In this document: piece by piece, positions 1-12,289 of the stretch
Layout: the number at the start of each line of letters is the position of its first letter
Numbering within the stretch: position 1 is the stretch's first letter
From: Sympetrum striolatum
Lineage: Eukaryota > Arthropoda > Insecta > Odonata > Libellulidae
Direction of reading: 5' to 3'
Length of the DNA stretch: 64,000 nt
NCBI GenBank assembly: GCA_947579665.1
Contig: CANPUZ010000076.1
Location: 248,001 to 312,000 of the forward strand
Translations under genes and position numbers: made by a program
The notes under the pieces: generated by a model
The model's input: the letters and a program-made list of their open reading frames with translations, nothing else
What the model was told of the DNA's origin: nothing
Databases searched by the model: none

Positions 1-638
1 ACTACATATGGAGTACTCTATCTTTTTACAGTATATTCAATGTATATAGTAGCAAGCTTATGACGATAACTATAGTTCGCATGATAAAATTTCATCACCC
101 ATAATTTAGTAATGAAAAGTTCAGGCTGCTGTGCGAAACATTTACAGATTTAGATAAAACATATAGGCTAATAATTACTGTTCACTTTGATTCTATAGCC
201 GCAGTTTTACCCTAAATATCACACAAGAGGATGCATATAATATTCTATCCGCTTAGTTCTTTGAATCGTTTACTCTGGTCAGCGCGGTAAATGACGCTAA
301 CGCGCTCGCGGTGATTTGGGCGCAGAAGGGAGCTGTTCTCTTCAAACCCATCGCCTTTCTTCTTCACACCAGATGTTTTATTGCACTTATCGGGTATTAT
401 CCACCCACATGCACAGTCTTGAGGACGTTTACCCTCGGGTTTACCCCGTAATCCCTCTTGAGGCCTTTTCTTGGAAAACGCTACTGCAGACTATGACGAT
501 ATTTCTGTGACCGCTATTTGGAAAGGTGCTGAACCTTGAGTGAAGACGTCCAGCAGTTTTGATTTCAGCGGAGGTTCGCTATTCTTTTAGCTATATTCCT
601 TTGCTGATTCAGTTATACTGGTGATTTAGCCTATCACG
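1..638. other. Sequence upstream of the piggyBac pseudogene
   Basis: The first 250 bases are AT-rich with nothing recognisable. From about 270 the sequence becomes richer in GC (TGACGCTAACGCGCTCGCGG and on), and it probably is the untranslated leader or 5' end of the piggyBac element that follows. No terminal inverted repeat or flanking TTAA pair could be assigned with confidence. The open stretch at 316-510 has no family features. Confidence 0.4.
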
Positions 639-2328
639 ATGGAACGCGATAATGGTAGCGATAGTTCCGACTATGAAGTGGAGGAGGAAGTTGACATTGA
701 AGATTATGGCTCAGAATCCAGCTATTAGGAGGACACAAGCTCTGATTTCGGTGATACTGCTGAGTCCATAGAGGAGTCGTGGTGTGAAGTGGATACCTCA
801 GGTCCTTCAGCGGCGGGCCGTCCAAGATTTCCATTTGAAGGTGATTCGGCTCCAAATTTTGAAGTGGATCCAGATGGAGGGGTGATGCAGTATTTCGATC
901 TTTTTTTACACTAATCTGATTGATTATATCACAAACGAGACGAATCGTTTTGCTCATCAAGTGCTACGTGGAAGACCATCAGCATCCACCGCAGATAAAG
1001 GTCAGCAATGGCTTGATACTAGTGTTCCTGAAATGCGTGTGTTCTTGGCACTTATTATGCTGCAAAGTATAGTAAGAAAGCCTGAGATATCCCATTATTG
1101 GTCAAAACGACCAATACTCTCTACAACTTTTTTTAGTGATACCATGTCATATCGCAGATTTGTAAAAATAAGACAATTTTTGCATTTTGTCGATGATGAC
1201 ACATGCAAACACATCCAAATCCAAAATTGAATAAAATTTGGAAAGTGCATCAGATGCAGAAGGAGGAATCCCACAAATTGTATACGCCGGAGAGGGACAT
1301 TAGCATTGATGAGAGTCTTCTTTTATACGAAGGGAGATTAGGGCATATATTGGCATCAATATATGCTGCAAAAGAGAGCAAGATTTTGAATAAAAACTTT
1401 CATGCCATGTGAATCCAAGAGTGGTTACGTGTGGTCAACTGTTATCTACACAGGGAAAGGAACGATTAGGGGCAATGAAACCGAAAAGCTTTTGATGTCA
1501 AGTCAGGTGGTGAAGTCATTGATGGAGCCACTGTTTGATAAAGGGTACTGTCTAACGACGACCAATTTTTTTACGTCACCTGAACTGGCTGAAATACTGA
1601 TTTCTCGATCTTCGAACACGTACGGAACAGTGAAGAAAACAAGAAAAGGAATGCTATTGGCGATGAAAACGAAAAATTTGAAAAAAATGTGGTTTCCGCG
1701 TAGTCCGTATCTTAGGTGAAGTTTCCGCGTATCAAAAGGGGAAGATATTAGTACTTTGATGGAAGGATAGGAAAGATGTGCTTTCTTCCATACATAGTGC
1801 ATAAATGGCGAATGTGGAATAAAGGAGTGAAATGAAAGTAAGCCAAAAATTGTAGTAGATTACAATGACACTATGGGAGGGGTTGATCGAGTTGACCAGG
1901 ATCTAGCGGACTAGCCGATCCCTAGAAAGAGGGGGGAAAATATTACAAATAATCTTTTTTCATTTGATGGAGGAATTCTTATGTTTGCTACCGTAAGAAA
2001 AGGAGGAAGAACAGTGCAACTTGACCACCGGTTGAATCTGATCGAGGAAATAATCGACGCGAACTTTTCGAACATTACTTCACCGAAAGTTGGTCGACCA
2101 CTCGCGACACCACAACCCCGCCGCCTAACAGAGAGACCTTTTATAAAAGTATATCCTCCTACAGAGAATAGGAAGAATGTAAGCAAGCAGTGCTTTATGT
2201 GCTCAAGAAAAAGAGACGCTAGTGGAAAAAGAAAGCGGAAGGAAACTAGATATAATTGTCCAGATTGCGATGTCGCGCTCTGTATTACACCGTGTTTTCG
2301 GGATTACCATTCGAATCCAAATTTATAA
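639..2328 (+). pseudogene. Decayed piggyBac transposase (DDE_Tnp_1_7 plus C-terminal zinc ribbon)
   Basis: This is a piggyBac-type transposase of the PGBD4-like group, a DDE enzyme that cuts and pastes at TTAA. Order of parts: acidic N-terminus (639-900), TNETNRFAHQ-like and YWSKRP blocks (910-1200), SIDESLLLYEGRLG with the first catalytic Asp (near 1300), the GYCLTT-NF-TSPEL block (1540-1590), DYNDTMGGVDRVDQ with the third Asp (1860-1900), and a C-terminal Cys/His zinc ribbon QCFMC...CPDC...C...C...H (2190-2315). The reading is broken by TAG at 726-728, a shift in the T-run at 900-907, shifts near 1200 and 1400, and damage at 1700-1980. The second catalytic Asp, expected in the TTDNF motif, is Thr (codon ACC at 1561-1563). 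The copy is dead. Family identity is certain; the start is the first Met before the acidic region. Confidence 0.95.
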
Positions 2329-2860
2329 AGTAATGAAAATGTTAATAAATATTATTTTTTATATCCTTATTATGTGTAACTAGTTTTTTCCTTATAAAAC
2401 CAATTTATATTCCAGTTTTGGTGTTAAAAAAGGAAAGTATGTAAAAAATTGCCATTTTTAAAAAGTTTAAATATTTGGAGCAATTATTGTTTAAAATTAT
2501 AATTTCCTTCATTTAATTACTCAAATTTATATGTAAATTTAAAATAACAAATTAAAAAATGTGTCTTGATTTTGAAGATTTACTCGAAAAAATCCGTCAG
2601 GGAAGCGGTTTTAAGGAGGAACTGATACCTCCTCATACTAAATTAAATGTAGAAAAACCATACTTTACTTATGTGTTTGAAGTTGTCTCGATTTCTACCC
2701 CTCAAAATTGCTCGGAGAAAAATGATTCTCTTACGGTGAAGTCTTAGTTCATGTTAACGTAGTCCTCGTCAATCCTAATCTTGATCAATGGCGCCTCACG
2801 CCGAGAGTTATTAGTAGTATTACTAATAATATCGTTAATAATAGCAGCTGAGGTAATTGA
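2329..2860. other. AT-rich stretch downstream of piggyBac; small ORF of unknown nature
   Basis: This probably includes the 3' end of the piggyBac element and then AT-rich DNA. An open frame at 2559-2747 (+, 62 residues, acidic and lysine-rich) resembles no family I know, and it has no visible promoter or exon signals. I do not call it a gene. Confidence 0.3.
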
Positions 2861-2867
2861 GCATATT

Positions 2868-2960
2868 TGGACTCTCCAGGGGATCGAACCCGGGACTGCT
2901 TTTTTCCAAAGGCGAGCGAGCGAGATCCACTCAACCATCTGGAAGCCAAGCGCCAGATAA
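2868..2960 (-). repeat. tRNA-derived SINE head
   Basis: On the minus strand an A-box-like CCAGATGGTTGAGTGG (2927-2942) is followed 36 bases later by a B box GGGTTCGATCC (2881-2891), the internal RNA polymerase III promoter layout of a tRNA. The tRNA fold is poor between the boxes (a GCTCGCTCGCC run), so this is a SINE head rather than a functional tRNA. The element probably extends left towards 2780. Open frames across it are by-products. Confidence 0.7.
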
Positions 2961-2999
2961 ATACATAAAGCACATCTGTTCATTATTGAAAGGGTGTGA

Positions 3000-4180
3000 A
3001 ACTTCAAAAGTAAATTTTCCCTAATAATAACAGTATAATATGGTAAATATGAATTAAAATGGACAAGGAGGCTCAGTTATGAAGTAATTCAGCGACTGTT
3101 AATTTCCGTAAAGTATGTAGATGTAAAACTGCCTTAGCTCAGAAAAATGAGTGCCAAACACCTTCAATTTCTCAATTTATAATGAATAATAATTGAAGAC
3201 AATATTTTATTATTTCCGATGTTATAGTGAACCTTGTTTATTTATCTTAAAGATAATTTTGGAACGTTCTCTTTAATGTTTAAGATAGCGAATTCTGAGA
3301 TTGAAAATGCAGAAGATAGGAGTCTGCAAAACGCAAATAATTTACACTAAATAAAACATAAATTCGTATTATTTCGTAGTATGTTTACTGCAGGGGAAAA
3401 GCTGATTGTAAAAAATTAACCAGTCTATACCCATGCTAGGAAGGTTGCGTTGGTGAAGTTGGGTTGGTGCAGTTTACCCATTGCCTTATTCAATGACGTA
3501 GTTTAGAGGACTGATAAATTAAGTTGGGACTCGGAAAGATTTTATCAATCTAGAGATCTCTCAGAAACGTTGCCAATAAATTTGTGTAACTTTTACCTTA
3601 ATTTCCGCTCCATTTCAAAGAGCTTATAATGGAAAGCTATGAATCCTCTATAGAATTCAGAGCTATATTTACCTCAGCATCTGCACATCTCGCTCTTAAA
3701 CAGCTTACCCATGAACTACCACATTGAATCACATACGCCAACCAATCTTATGCCTCATATTTCTAGCTGCGATGCATTCATCCGATATCACTTCCATGGG
3801 ACGAATTTAATAAAGGGTCTAATGAATGGGCAAAGAGGATATAGCAGCCATATTTCTATCTAACTGTAAGAGTATAGCCTTAATTTTGAGAAGAGATAAC
3901 TTTCGCTGCAAGCGATAATGGGATCCCATTAGTTGGGAACAACATGAAAACGTACGCTGTTTAACGACTAAAAAATTTAAGGTCCAGTACGTTGGGTTAT
4001 AAACTCACAATCCAGGTGTATCTGAAAGTCCAAAAGTTGTGAATAGCTACAGAAAAGTGGATGTAGGAATTTCAATAATGAAAATAATACTAACCCCCCC
4101 ATAGGGTAATGGTTCACAAAATCTTGTGCTGTTTTTCTTATTCCTCGGATATTAAATGGAATAAATTTTAATTTAATGCT
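3000..4180. other. AT-rich sequence, no gene seen
   Basis: No exon-like pattern, RNA gene or known element end was recognised on either strand. A C run (CCCCCCC near 4094) is the only compositional oddity. Confidence 0.5.
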
Positions 4181-4182
4181 TT

Positions 4183-4299
4183 AACCATCGTAAATAAAAC
4201 ACTTAGTAGCTTCCACAAATATATTTCAAACGACCGGTTTCGTCAACGAGTTGACAAAACCAGTCGATTGAAATACCAAGTGTTTTATTTACGATGGTT
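4183..4299. repeat. Fold-back of a GAAACCGGTCGT-tail repeat
   Basis: The outer arms 4183-4204 and 4278-4299 are perfect 22-bp inverted repeats ending in AACCATCGTAAATAAAACAC. Inside, each arm carries an (A)ACCGGT/AACCAGTCG-type core and a run like TTGAAATATA. The same tail (GAAACCGGTCGT...TTGAAATATATT...TGTGGAA) occurs once, not folded, at about 20828-20880. This locus is therefore two tails joined head to head. Confidence 0.75.
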
Positions 4300-5084
4300 T
4301 ATACTGCATTCCACGAAGTGAGGATAGAACATATAAACTTTGTTTTAACTTCATCCTCTTCTCTTTTCCTATGCTACATTTAAAATGCTAAAACATACGA
4401 ATGCTACTCTTCTCTCTACAATTACAAGATACTATTTCCGCGTTACATAATAGAAATTGAGAATTTTCGTATGTACTTCGTATGCGATAAAATATTCTCA
4501 ACTGTAAGGAAATACGTATACATTTAGTCGGCTGATAACAACAGCTATTTGGCCACACTTTGACCACACTCGATAACTGCTAAATATGTTATCTGGCATG
4601 TAAAATGAAATAATTAAAGTGAGCGTTTCATGAGATTTTTGCCAAAAATACAGCTTATGTTCATATTTTTAATTACATCTTTAGTCGTTTTATTTATTTG
4701 AAGTTTCGTATTTAAGCATGGAAAGCTATAATCGGGGAATATTATTACATAAATAACGTTTTCAGGCAGGATTTCAATTCTTTGTGAGATAAGTAATGTA
4801 ATAGATTTGAACATTTCGGCGTCAGAAAGAAATTCATACAAAATATAATTCAATTTTGCTCGTAAGCAGCACTTAGTGATCAACTTCAGCGTGGAGTTAC
4901 AAAGTCATAGAGTTTTCTAATGATAGCATGAATCTAACTTTTAGATTGGACTTGCTAGCAAGTTAACGTGGAATTATTCTGAAAATATTAGGTGACTTGG
5001 AGAAGTTATTTTGAAGAATATTAAACTTTAAGTCTCAAATTATTCTCAAACGCGGGTATTTATAAAAAAATAACCCCTTTTTAA
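4300..5084. other. AT-rich sequence, no gene seen
   Basis: The 89-codon minus-strand open frame at 4614-4883 has no domain, signal peptide or splice context that I recognise. Nothing else is supported. Confidence 0.45.
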
Positions 5085-5695
5085 TTCCTCCGAATACGTA
5101 GAATAGAGAAAGTATTGTTTTCATGAAAAAAATCTACTTCGAGATTTCAACGGAAATACTTGTTTTGGGGTCCCTAGAACACGTTTTGACCATTTTCGGA
5201 ATGATGTCTGTGTGTATGTGCGTGTGTGTGTGTGTGTATGTGCGTGTGTGTTGTGTTTGTGTGTGTGATTTTGGGCGCTCTAACGTAAAAACTATTAGTA
5301 GTATCAGTACCAAACTTAATAGCACTGTGGTTGGAGCTGACAGAGTTGATTAACTTTTGGAGTAAATCGATTAACCGGAAGTCGAGCTTTTTGCTTCGAA
5401 GCAAATTTCTGTTTTTGTAAAATATCTCCATTGTATAGGAGTTATATACTGATACAGAAATACTGATAAATCGGAAGTTGCTGATTATGTACTTTGTGGG
5501 CGCTCTAACATAAAAACTGTTAGCCGTATCAACATTAAATTTCATAAAAAGTACTTTGGTTGGTGTCGTTAGAGTTGATTTGATTTTGGAGTAAATCGGT
5601 TAACCGGAAGTCGGGCTTTACTTTTCAAAGTTCGTTTCCGTTTTTGCAAAATATCTCCATTAATATGATATTTAGGTATATACTTTTTTTAAGTT
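5085..5695 (+). repeat. Interspersed repeat A with TG microsatellite and 225-bp tandem unit
   Basis: The sequence begins near AGAGAAAGTATTGTTTTC, passes a (TG)n-rich tract (5206-5265) and then holds two diverged tandem units of about 225 bp. Each starts with GGGCGCTCTAAC (5273 and 5498) and contains a TTAACCGGAAGTCG block and an AAAATATCTCCATT block. The 5' part recurs at 21370-21540, and the 3' part recurs at 22050-22470 and, inverted, at 35880-36030 and 50530-50870. No coding capacity was recognised; the open frames over the TG tract are artefacts. Confidence 0.75.
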
Positions 5696-5706
5696 TTAGT
5701 AGAGGA

Positions 5707-5945
5707 TTCCCAAGGAGAAACGGACTTGAAAAAATTCTGACAGGGCCGGGAATCGAACCCGGGATCTACTACATCTAGGCTACCCGACCAGTTCTGGTCG
5801 GGTAGCCTAGATGGTTAAGGCAGCCTCCCGGTTAGATGAAGATCCCGGGTTCGATTCCCGGCCCTGCAAGACTTTTTTCAAGTCCGTTTCTCCTTGGGAA
5901 TTTTCCTGGGTGCACGCCCTTATGTGCAAAGTCACCTTAACCCTT
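5707..5945. repeat. Palindromic (head-to-head) tRNA-derived SINE
   Basis: The right arm reads as a tRNA-like SINE head: TAGCCTAGATGGTTAAGG (A box) and CCCGGGTTCGATTCCCGG (B-box stem-loop, about 5842-5860), then a T-run and CAAGTCCGTTTCTCCTTGGG. The left arm (5707-5791) is its inverted copy lacking about 25 bases between the boxes. The centre is a perfect 19-bp pair (5773-5791 / 5794-5812) around TT. The tail CCTGGGTGCACGCCC...GTGCAAAGTCACC (5905-5940) is shared with the second palindromic element at 47554-47765. Confidence 0.85.
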
Positions 5946-8100
5946 CCCTTATTTAGTAGAGGAGTAGGAATGTAGAGGAGAAAGTATAGGATAAGGATAA
6001 GAGCCTGAAGCTATCTCGCAGAGATGAGTGGATTGATTGATTAAACTTTCTATTAGTTTAACCCCGGAGGGAGCCCCCCCCCCCCTCTTCCAATATCCGC
6101 ATGGGTCTGACTTCAGAAGGAATAGACAAACAAGTAATTTGCGTGGTAAAATCTCTGGAGACTCCATTTTATAGGCATAAAAGATGAAATGAATGGTCAG
6201 AAAGAAATGAAGAAGAAATTAATTTTTACTTCTACAGTAATAGTGAATCTGCTACAAATATTCCAATTGAAAATTGCTTTCAACTTTGACCTACAGACAC
6301 GGAGTCAATTTGGGCATTCTAATCAGGGGATTCACGCACACAGAATTAATTTCTTTTTGAGCTACATTGCTGGGATAGCATAGGAAAACGAAGGAGGAGA
6401 AATAACTATATTTACTAGAAAACATCAAGACATTTTCCATTCTAAAGCTTTTCCTTTAATTCAGCCCACATCAAACGATGCCAACATACAATTATACTTT
6501 AACAATACGTATCGTTTTACGTCACAGACACAGACCTCACTCCAGACAAGTCACAGACCAGGCTCAACCAAATCATGACCAAAAATTGTGATGTAATTCG
6601 AGACCATAGAGAAAGCGTTTCCTTATGCTTTTCTATTCATCCCACTTCGGTAATTAATGACAATATCACTCTGCTCATCATAAAGGGAATATCTTTATGT
6701 CATTACTTCTGAAATAAAGGTTGAGTTATAGCTCATGGACTCCAGAACAGTAATCATTAATTTTTCATGCAACATTTAACAACTTCTGATGAAAGATTCT
6801 CCAAAATGTTCCTGAAAAATCCATAAGTAAACAAAAAGAATTTGAATGGCTCCATTGAATCTTCGCGCGCTAAACTCTACTAAGAAATTGCTTTCAAAAA
6901 GAAAATTCCAGAGTAAATGAGAATTAAGGTTAAAATATTTATAACTTATAATTCAATTTTATATTCAAGTAAATATAACTTAATTTACCGAAAATAATAA
7001 TATCCGCTCGTCCTTATAATATTTCTGTTCGTCATACAGCAACGGCGTTTATATCGCCCCGTTTTTTCCACAATCTCCAACCTTCAACATATATTACCTA
7101 CAAAATAGTTCAAAACCTAGAATATAAAATACTTTTAAAAAGAAACTGTATGCCTCCACATAGATTATAATGTAGAACCGAATTAATTTAGATATGCATC
7201 AATACATTGTAATTTTTTCCAAATTTATTTCTCTCTGATTTATTAATTAAGAGGAAATCATAACTTTAGCCAAGAAAAAGATAAAAAGAAATATAGAAAA
7301 GCGTCGGCGAGAGAGTTTTACGAAATTCTTGCCGCAAGAGACTGTTGATGTCTACAATAGGATTTCAATAAAGGATGTAAAATAAATCTATGGTATGCTA
7401 TCAGCAAACGTGCAGCAGTACTGTTTTCACATAGCCAATATTTTTATCGCAAAGATTCGCTGTGTTTATGTGGTGACCAATTACGTTCTCATGAGTATCA
7501 ATTTAAATATATTTCTGAAGTAAAGGAAGCTTCTGAGAACGAAAAAGATGAGCGTAACATTTCCATAGTAACCCGTGTAAACACTGATGCATCGACATCT
7601 TATTAAGATAAATTCGGTAGAGATTTCGGGCAAAAGGATAATTCAGCAATATATCGAAGGCCATCAATTACGTCGACCCTTTTACCTTTAGGCAAACAAG
7701 CGAGAGAGAGGAAATGACCCTCATTACATCGGATGCTCCTTTAATGTCTCCCTCCCACACAACTCTCGTCTCGATTCAACGATCCACGCGTGCCTCAGCC
7801 CTCCGCGTCCTTCCCATTTCAATGAAGAACTCTTTCATTCGAGCGAAGAAAGCTTCAAGATGCAAAGAAGTGCATTTGAGCATAACTTCATACTTTTTAT
7901 TACATGGTAATATAAACATGGTATAGCATAACTACTGAAATAATGTCAAAAGGCGCACCTAGATATTCCTAATAGCGATTTAATTTCAATGCTTAGCTGT
8001 TGTTGCCTTTCACCGGTTAAGTCTCCTTAAGCTCTCATGAACTTGTCAGGAGGTGCCTCACCGAGGCTACAGCAACAACGAACACACAAAAGCACTCCCA
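5946..8100. other. AT-rich sequence, no gene seen
   Basis: This stretch contains a poly-C run (6075-6086) and several short open frames without family signature. The slightly GC-richer piece at 7690-7870 (minor open frame 7714-7926) lacks recognisable domains. No RNA gene was found. Confidence 0.45.
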
Positions 8101-8107
8101 GTTCGGA

Positions 8108-8190
8108 AAAATCCAATCAACCGGGAATCGAACCTGGGACCTTGGGGTAAGAGCGATAGCGTAGCTGGAATACTATCCACTCGGGCACAT
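8108..8190 (-). repeat. tRNA-derived SINE head
   Basis: On the minus strand TGCCCGAGTGGATAGT (A box, 8172-8187) precedes GGTTCGATTCC (B box, 8124-8134) in tRNA spacing. The spacer between them is longer than in a plain type-I tRNA, and the acceptor stem is not closed, so a SINE is more likely than a functional tRNA. The downstream part (GATTGGATTTTTCCGAACTG) may be the SINE body. Confidence 0.7.
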
Positions 8191-8199
8191 AAAGATTAT

Positions 8200-9040
8200 T
8201 ATTATTTAAAGATAATTACTGACGCTATATCAGGGGCTTTATATTTATGATAGCGGAGTAAAGCAGGTTTCCTTTGAAAGTAATTCCAATTAACTTTCCA
8301 AATGTCATTTTGTCGGGATGCATACATTATAGTTATTGTAATTGAATAAAACGCCATGATATAATAATTCAAACTCCTTATTTCATCCTACGCAGATTAC
8401 AAGAACTAAAAGGTCATCAAGGGGAAAGGTGAAGGGCCGATGGCCGCTTTAAGCCGCCTTCGGATAATATGGAACAATCGCGCGTGAACTACCCAATTCA
8501 TAAAAATCATTCCGCCACCATTTTCTTTGATACCTAAGAACCAGAATTCGTTCCTTCCTACAATGAACTCAAAAGCTGCATCAATGATAAATAAAATGAG
8601 CTCATACGTAAATTTCATAAAAAGTATGATAGCGTCATCGTGAATCCCCAATAAGGTGGAGTTGATAATACCTTTTTGTTGAAAAGCCACTAAAAATGAA
8701 AAGAAAAAACTACTCTTTGCAATTTAACGGAACTAACATCAAATGCTTGCTTATATATATATATAAGTTGCTATCACAAATTACTCTAAACGTCTCTATG
8801 AACATTCCATTGGAGATCCAAAGTAAGAAAACTTAACGGTTTAGAAAGATAGAGCTTCAACTATAAATCTAACAAATGTATTGACCTTCATTGGCCCCTT
8901 CCCTTACCTACGGGCAAGATTAAAGCGAACAGCACGAATATACTTAATTTCGTACATATTACACCTGATATTGACTGCTAACGTCTGAACCGGTCGTAGT
9001 TAATAAAAGTTTGGTAAAATATACGAACATCTGTTTTTAT
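8200..9040. other. AT-rich sequence, no gene seen
   Basis: No gene. A short (TA)n tract lies near 8752-8765. The 94-codon minus-strand open frame at 8406-8690 shows no recognisable features. Confidence 0.45.
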
Positions 9041-9044
9041 GGGT

Positions 9045-9645
9045 GAAGCCCGATCCCGGATTCGATTCCGGTCATGAGGAAGTAAATTCGGAAGTAAACG
9101 AAAGAGTAAATTCATTCAAACTGTTTTGAGATTTGTGCTTGGCTCAACTTCAGCGAGCGAACTCCAAGTAACAAGAAGAAAATTCTTCCGAAGTATCCGG
9201 AAACTAGCGCGCGTTAAACTCTGCATGCTCGGCGCCGAACTCCTTCCTTCGTTTAAGAACGCATTCACAAACATCTCGAAAACGCTCCGGAATAAAAGTT
9301 TGACGGGATTGTGACACTTTATCTCCGTTTCCACCCCAACGGAGATCAACGGGGTACTCAGCAGAGGCGACCTCTGGGCGAGCATTACTCGCGGTAAGAT
9401 ACTGCTCAGGCTTTACTCTGTCTGCATCACCGGGGCACGTGAGGCGATATAAGGTCGGGCGGTATTCTTTTATGACGCGACGCAGCGTGTTCTACGACAC
9501 CACCTTTCGGTCTGAAATATTCCCACCTCAAACCCAAGAACTCTTCCGCCCCGCCAGCCCTTCGAAAAGCGCTCCCTCAATTTCGCCAATCTCTCCCATC
9601 GTTTTGACTTTATTGCCATTTTTACCGGTGAATTAAGTTATCCGT
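9045..9645. other. GC-richer island of unknown role
   Basis: This segment stands out from its AT-rich surroundings by frequent CpG (GCGCGCG, GGCGCCG, GACGCGACGC) and a CACGTG E-box near 9437. It opens with a B-box-like GATTCGATTCC at 9060-9070. Open frames exist on both strands (9126-9314 +, 9116-9385 -, 9439-9636 +), but none shows a known domain. It may be a regulatory CpG-rich region, an unrecognised exon cluster or an old GC-rich transposon. I cannot choose between these. Confidence 0.4.
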
Positions 9646-12285
9646 CTTGTGATGAAGTAGCTAATTCTCTTTCAGGCTGTGGAAATGCACTTAGTTACAG
9701 CACTTCGAAAACCGTCGGCTTTGCAGCAATGCAGATAGATGCGTTCAGGATGTATTTAATGCTGATCCGCAGAAATCGATCATAGACGCCATTCCGTGGA
9801 GTAAATAATGCCTTTATTCGCTGAACTGGTATTATACTAGTTTCCCACTCCATCGGAGTTATGGTTTATTTTAAAAATTAAGAACTAACGTCATCAATAA
9901 GGTTAGGCCACATCCCCATTTATATGTGTGTATGCATAATAAACACATGATTCATATAATGATGAATCCATTTCATATTTTAGACTGAGGATATTGCTAA
10001 ACACACTAGAGTACTCAGATAATACAATTTGATCGATAAATTGCTTTTCTAAATAGAATTTCTATGAACAATTTTATGTCTATAACCTATCTACCTCAAT
10101 GAATTAATTTTGTATACTATCTTTCACATTCAAAACAATTCGCAATCGAGAATAATATTAAATAGAAGTGTTTTAACTACTTTACATAAAAAATCGCATA
10201 AGCAATTAGAAATAATAGGTAGCTGGAATAACCTGCACACAAATCAGTTGCTACAATGAGCATTTAAATTAAAAGACAAAATAAATGTAGCATAAAGCTG
10301 ATAAGACTGAGTATACATTTTCCCTCAAATGAGAAGATTTTTTCATAGAAATTTTCGGTCGGTCAACGAATTCAGGTATTGGATTTAAATTTATTTCCAT
10401 GCCAGGTTACGCTGTCTCTTATAATCTAATCACCTTTCTCGAGGTTTAAAAAAATAAATTTCTGTTTTAAACAGTTGTTTCCGTGGCTAAAATACATATA
10501 CATGAAATACGAAATATATATGTAGCACATCCGAAACTTAATAAAAGCTTCGTTGAACTGTCTTTCCACAAAATGTAAATATTTAAACTTATTTCGTATA
10601 CAGATTAGTTGCTATTCGGTCCTTGAGCACGTTTCAAAGGAAAAAATAGGCATTAGTATACGTTTTTGTGCTTCCAAATTAAAGATCTGGAAAATGGTTC
10701 CTGTGTGTAAAAATAAAATACGAAATATTTGTGGTCGCCTCTTTGATGACCTTTTCAAATGTGTCCTCCGACCAAGAGGATTTGGCTTTCCTGTTTCAAA
10801 GTATATACAGAATAGAATACAAATACTCAATATTATAAGGATATAATAGCAAACAAATATTTTATCGACGGTGGAGTCAAAAAGAGGTAGTAAATATCTT
10901 GCTCTTAAATAAATACGTTAAATACACCAGCTTTAATTGGAATGTCAGATGATACCTGAATAATTAAATGCTTCATATAAGTATACATAAACCATAAATA
11001 TTTTAAATTTATATTTCATTCTATTAATGAATGAGTTGCAAGAGTGTGTCGACAGTTTAAAAGAGAGAACTACTGTTGCACTGCTCTTTATGTGGTTTCA
11101 CTCTTGATGATCCACGCAGTTGAGCTATTGTTGTAATTTTCATTTCCAACGTAAACATAACTGAAGAGGAGATGCAACCGCACCTAATGTATTTTAATGA
11201 AAGGACTGGCGAGCAATGATCAACGCACTGGTAAATGAAAAATATTTGATGTTAAATTCGACAGATGCGGCCCTGATGACGTACAATATGCAATATATAT
11301 TTGTTTAATTTGATGTAGTGTGAATGACTGGGGTCAAATCAAGCTTATACTATCCATTCTTTCTTTAATAAGGATGGAATAATTTTTAACAGATCTGATC
11401 GCACGACAATGAATTAATTAAGAATTTCCCGAACATATTCGCAAAATTATTACTACTTATAAGATAATTATTTATTTTAAGAGAAAGATATGTTCTGTCT
11501 AATGTGATAGAAGTTCAATGGCATGAATGTGGCTGGGAATAAATTTTTTAAATACTTGAGACACAAATAATAGTCTAATATTCATACTTAATGGTACACT
11601 TTTATTAGACCAATTTACATTTAAAGATAAAACATAAAATGAGACAAAAATCAATACACAATTTTCCAGACAAAGTTTTCAAGCAATTGCACTGCATTCT
11701 GCAAAGTTAGCTAAATCAGTGCATCAAGTTGCGAGTACACCCTCCAGCTGCGTGTGTTTCTAGTCTCCAACATTGGCATCCTCAATATTTTAATTTTTGC
11801 TGCTTCAATTCCTTGATTTGATTCGTTCATATGAATTTTCTTCACAGTATCCATATCATGTATGAAGGTGCAAAAAATATATATGTTGCTCTGATGTAGA
11901 ATTTGACTTCAATTCGATGCGAAGCTTAATCATTAAATTACTCTACGCACAAGATAAACTCATTCTACGGGGAAAATGGAATCTAATGATTATAACTTTC
12001 ATTGGTTAGACGATGGCAAACTATGTGAAAATTAGATTCCGTGAAAACATTAATCATGCAAGAATATCATTTTCCAAATTTTCATTTATACCAAAACAAT
12101 TTGAAATAAACTAAAATCTCCCTGTGTAATAAGAGTGTTTTAGCACAAATTCATAATTAAAACGGAGGAAAAAACCACATTGGAGTTTGGTACTTCAACT
12201 TTGCCATAAAAATCTCGTCAACAATAATTATATCTTAAAAGAAAGCGAATCTGTCAAGCAGATTAAAAACTAAATGTCATTCTAA
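9646..12285. other. AT-rich sequence, no gene seen
   Basis: Only short open frames are present. The longest (10553-10846 +, 97 residues) has no recognisable domain and no exon signals. No repeat shared with other parts of the window was spotted. Confidence 0.45.
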
Positions 12286-12289
12286 AACG

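Noticed and set aside
5123..5545. Three overlapping open frames over the TG tract
   Set aside because: They are products of the low-complexity (TG)n and the tandem repeat.
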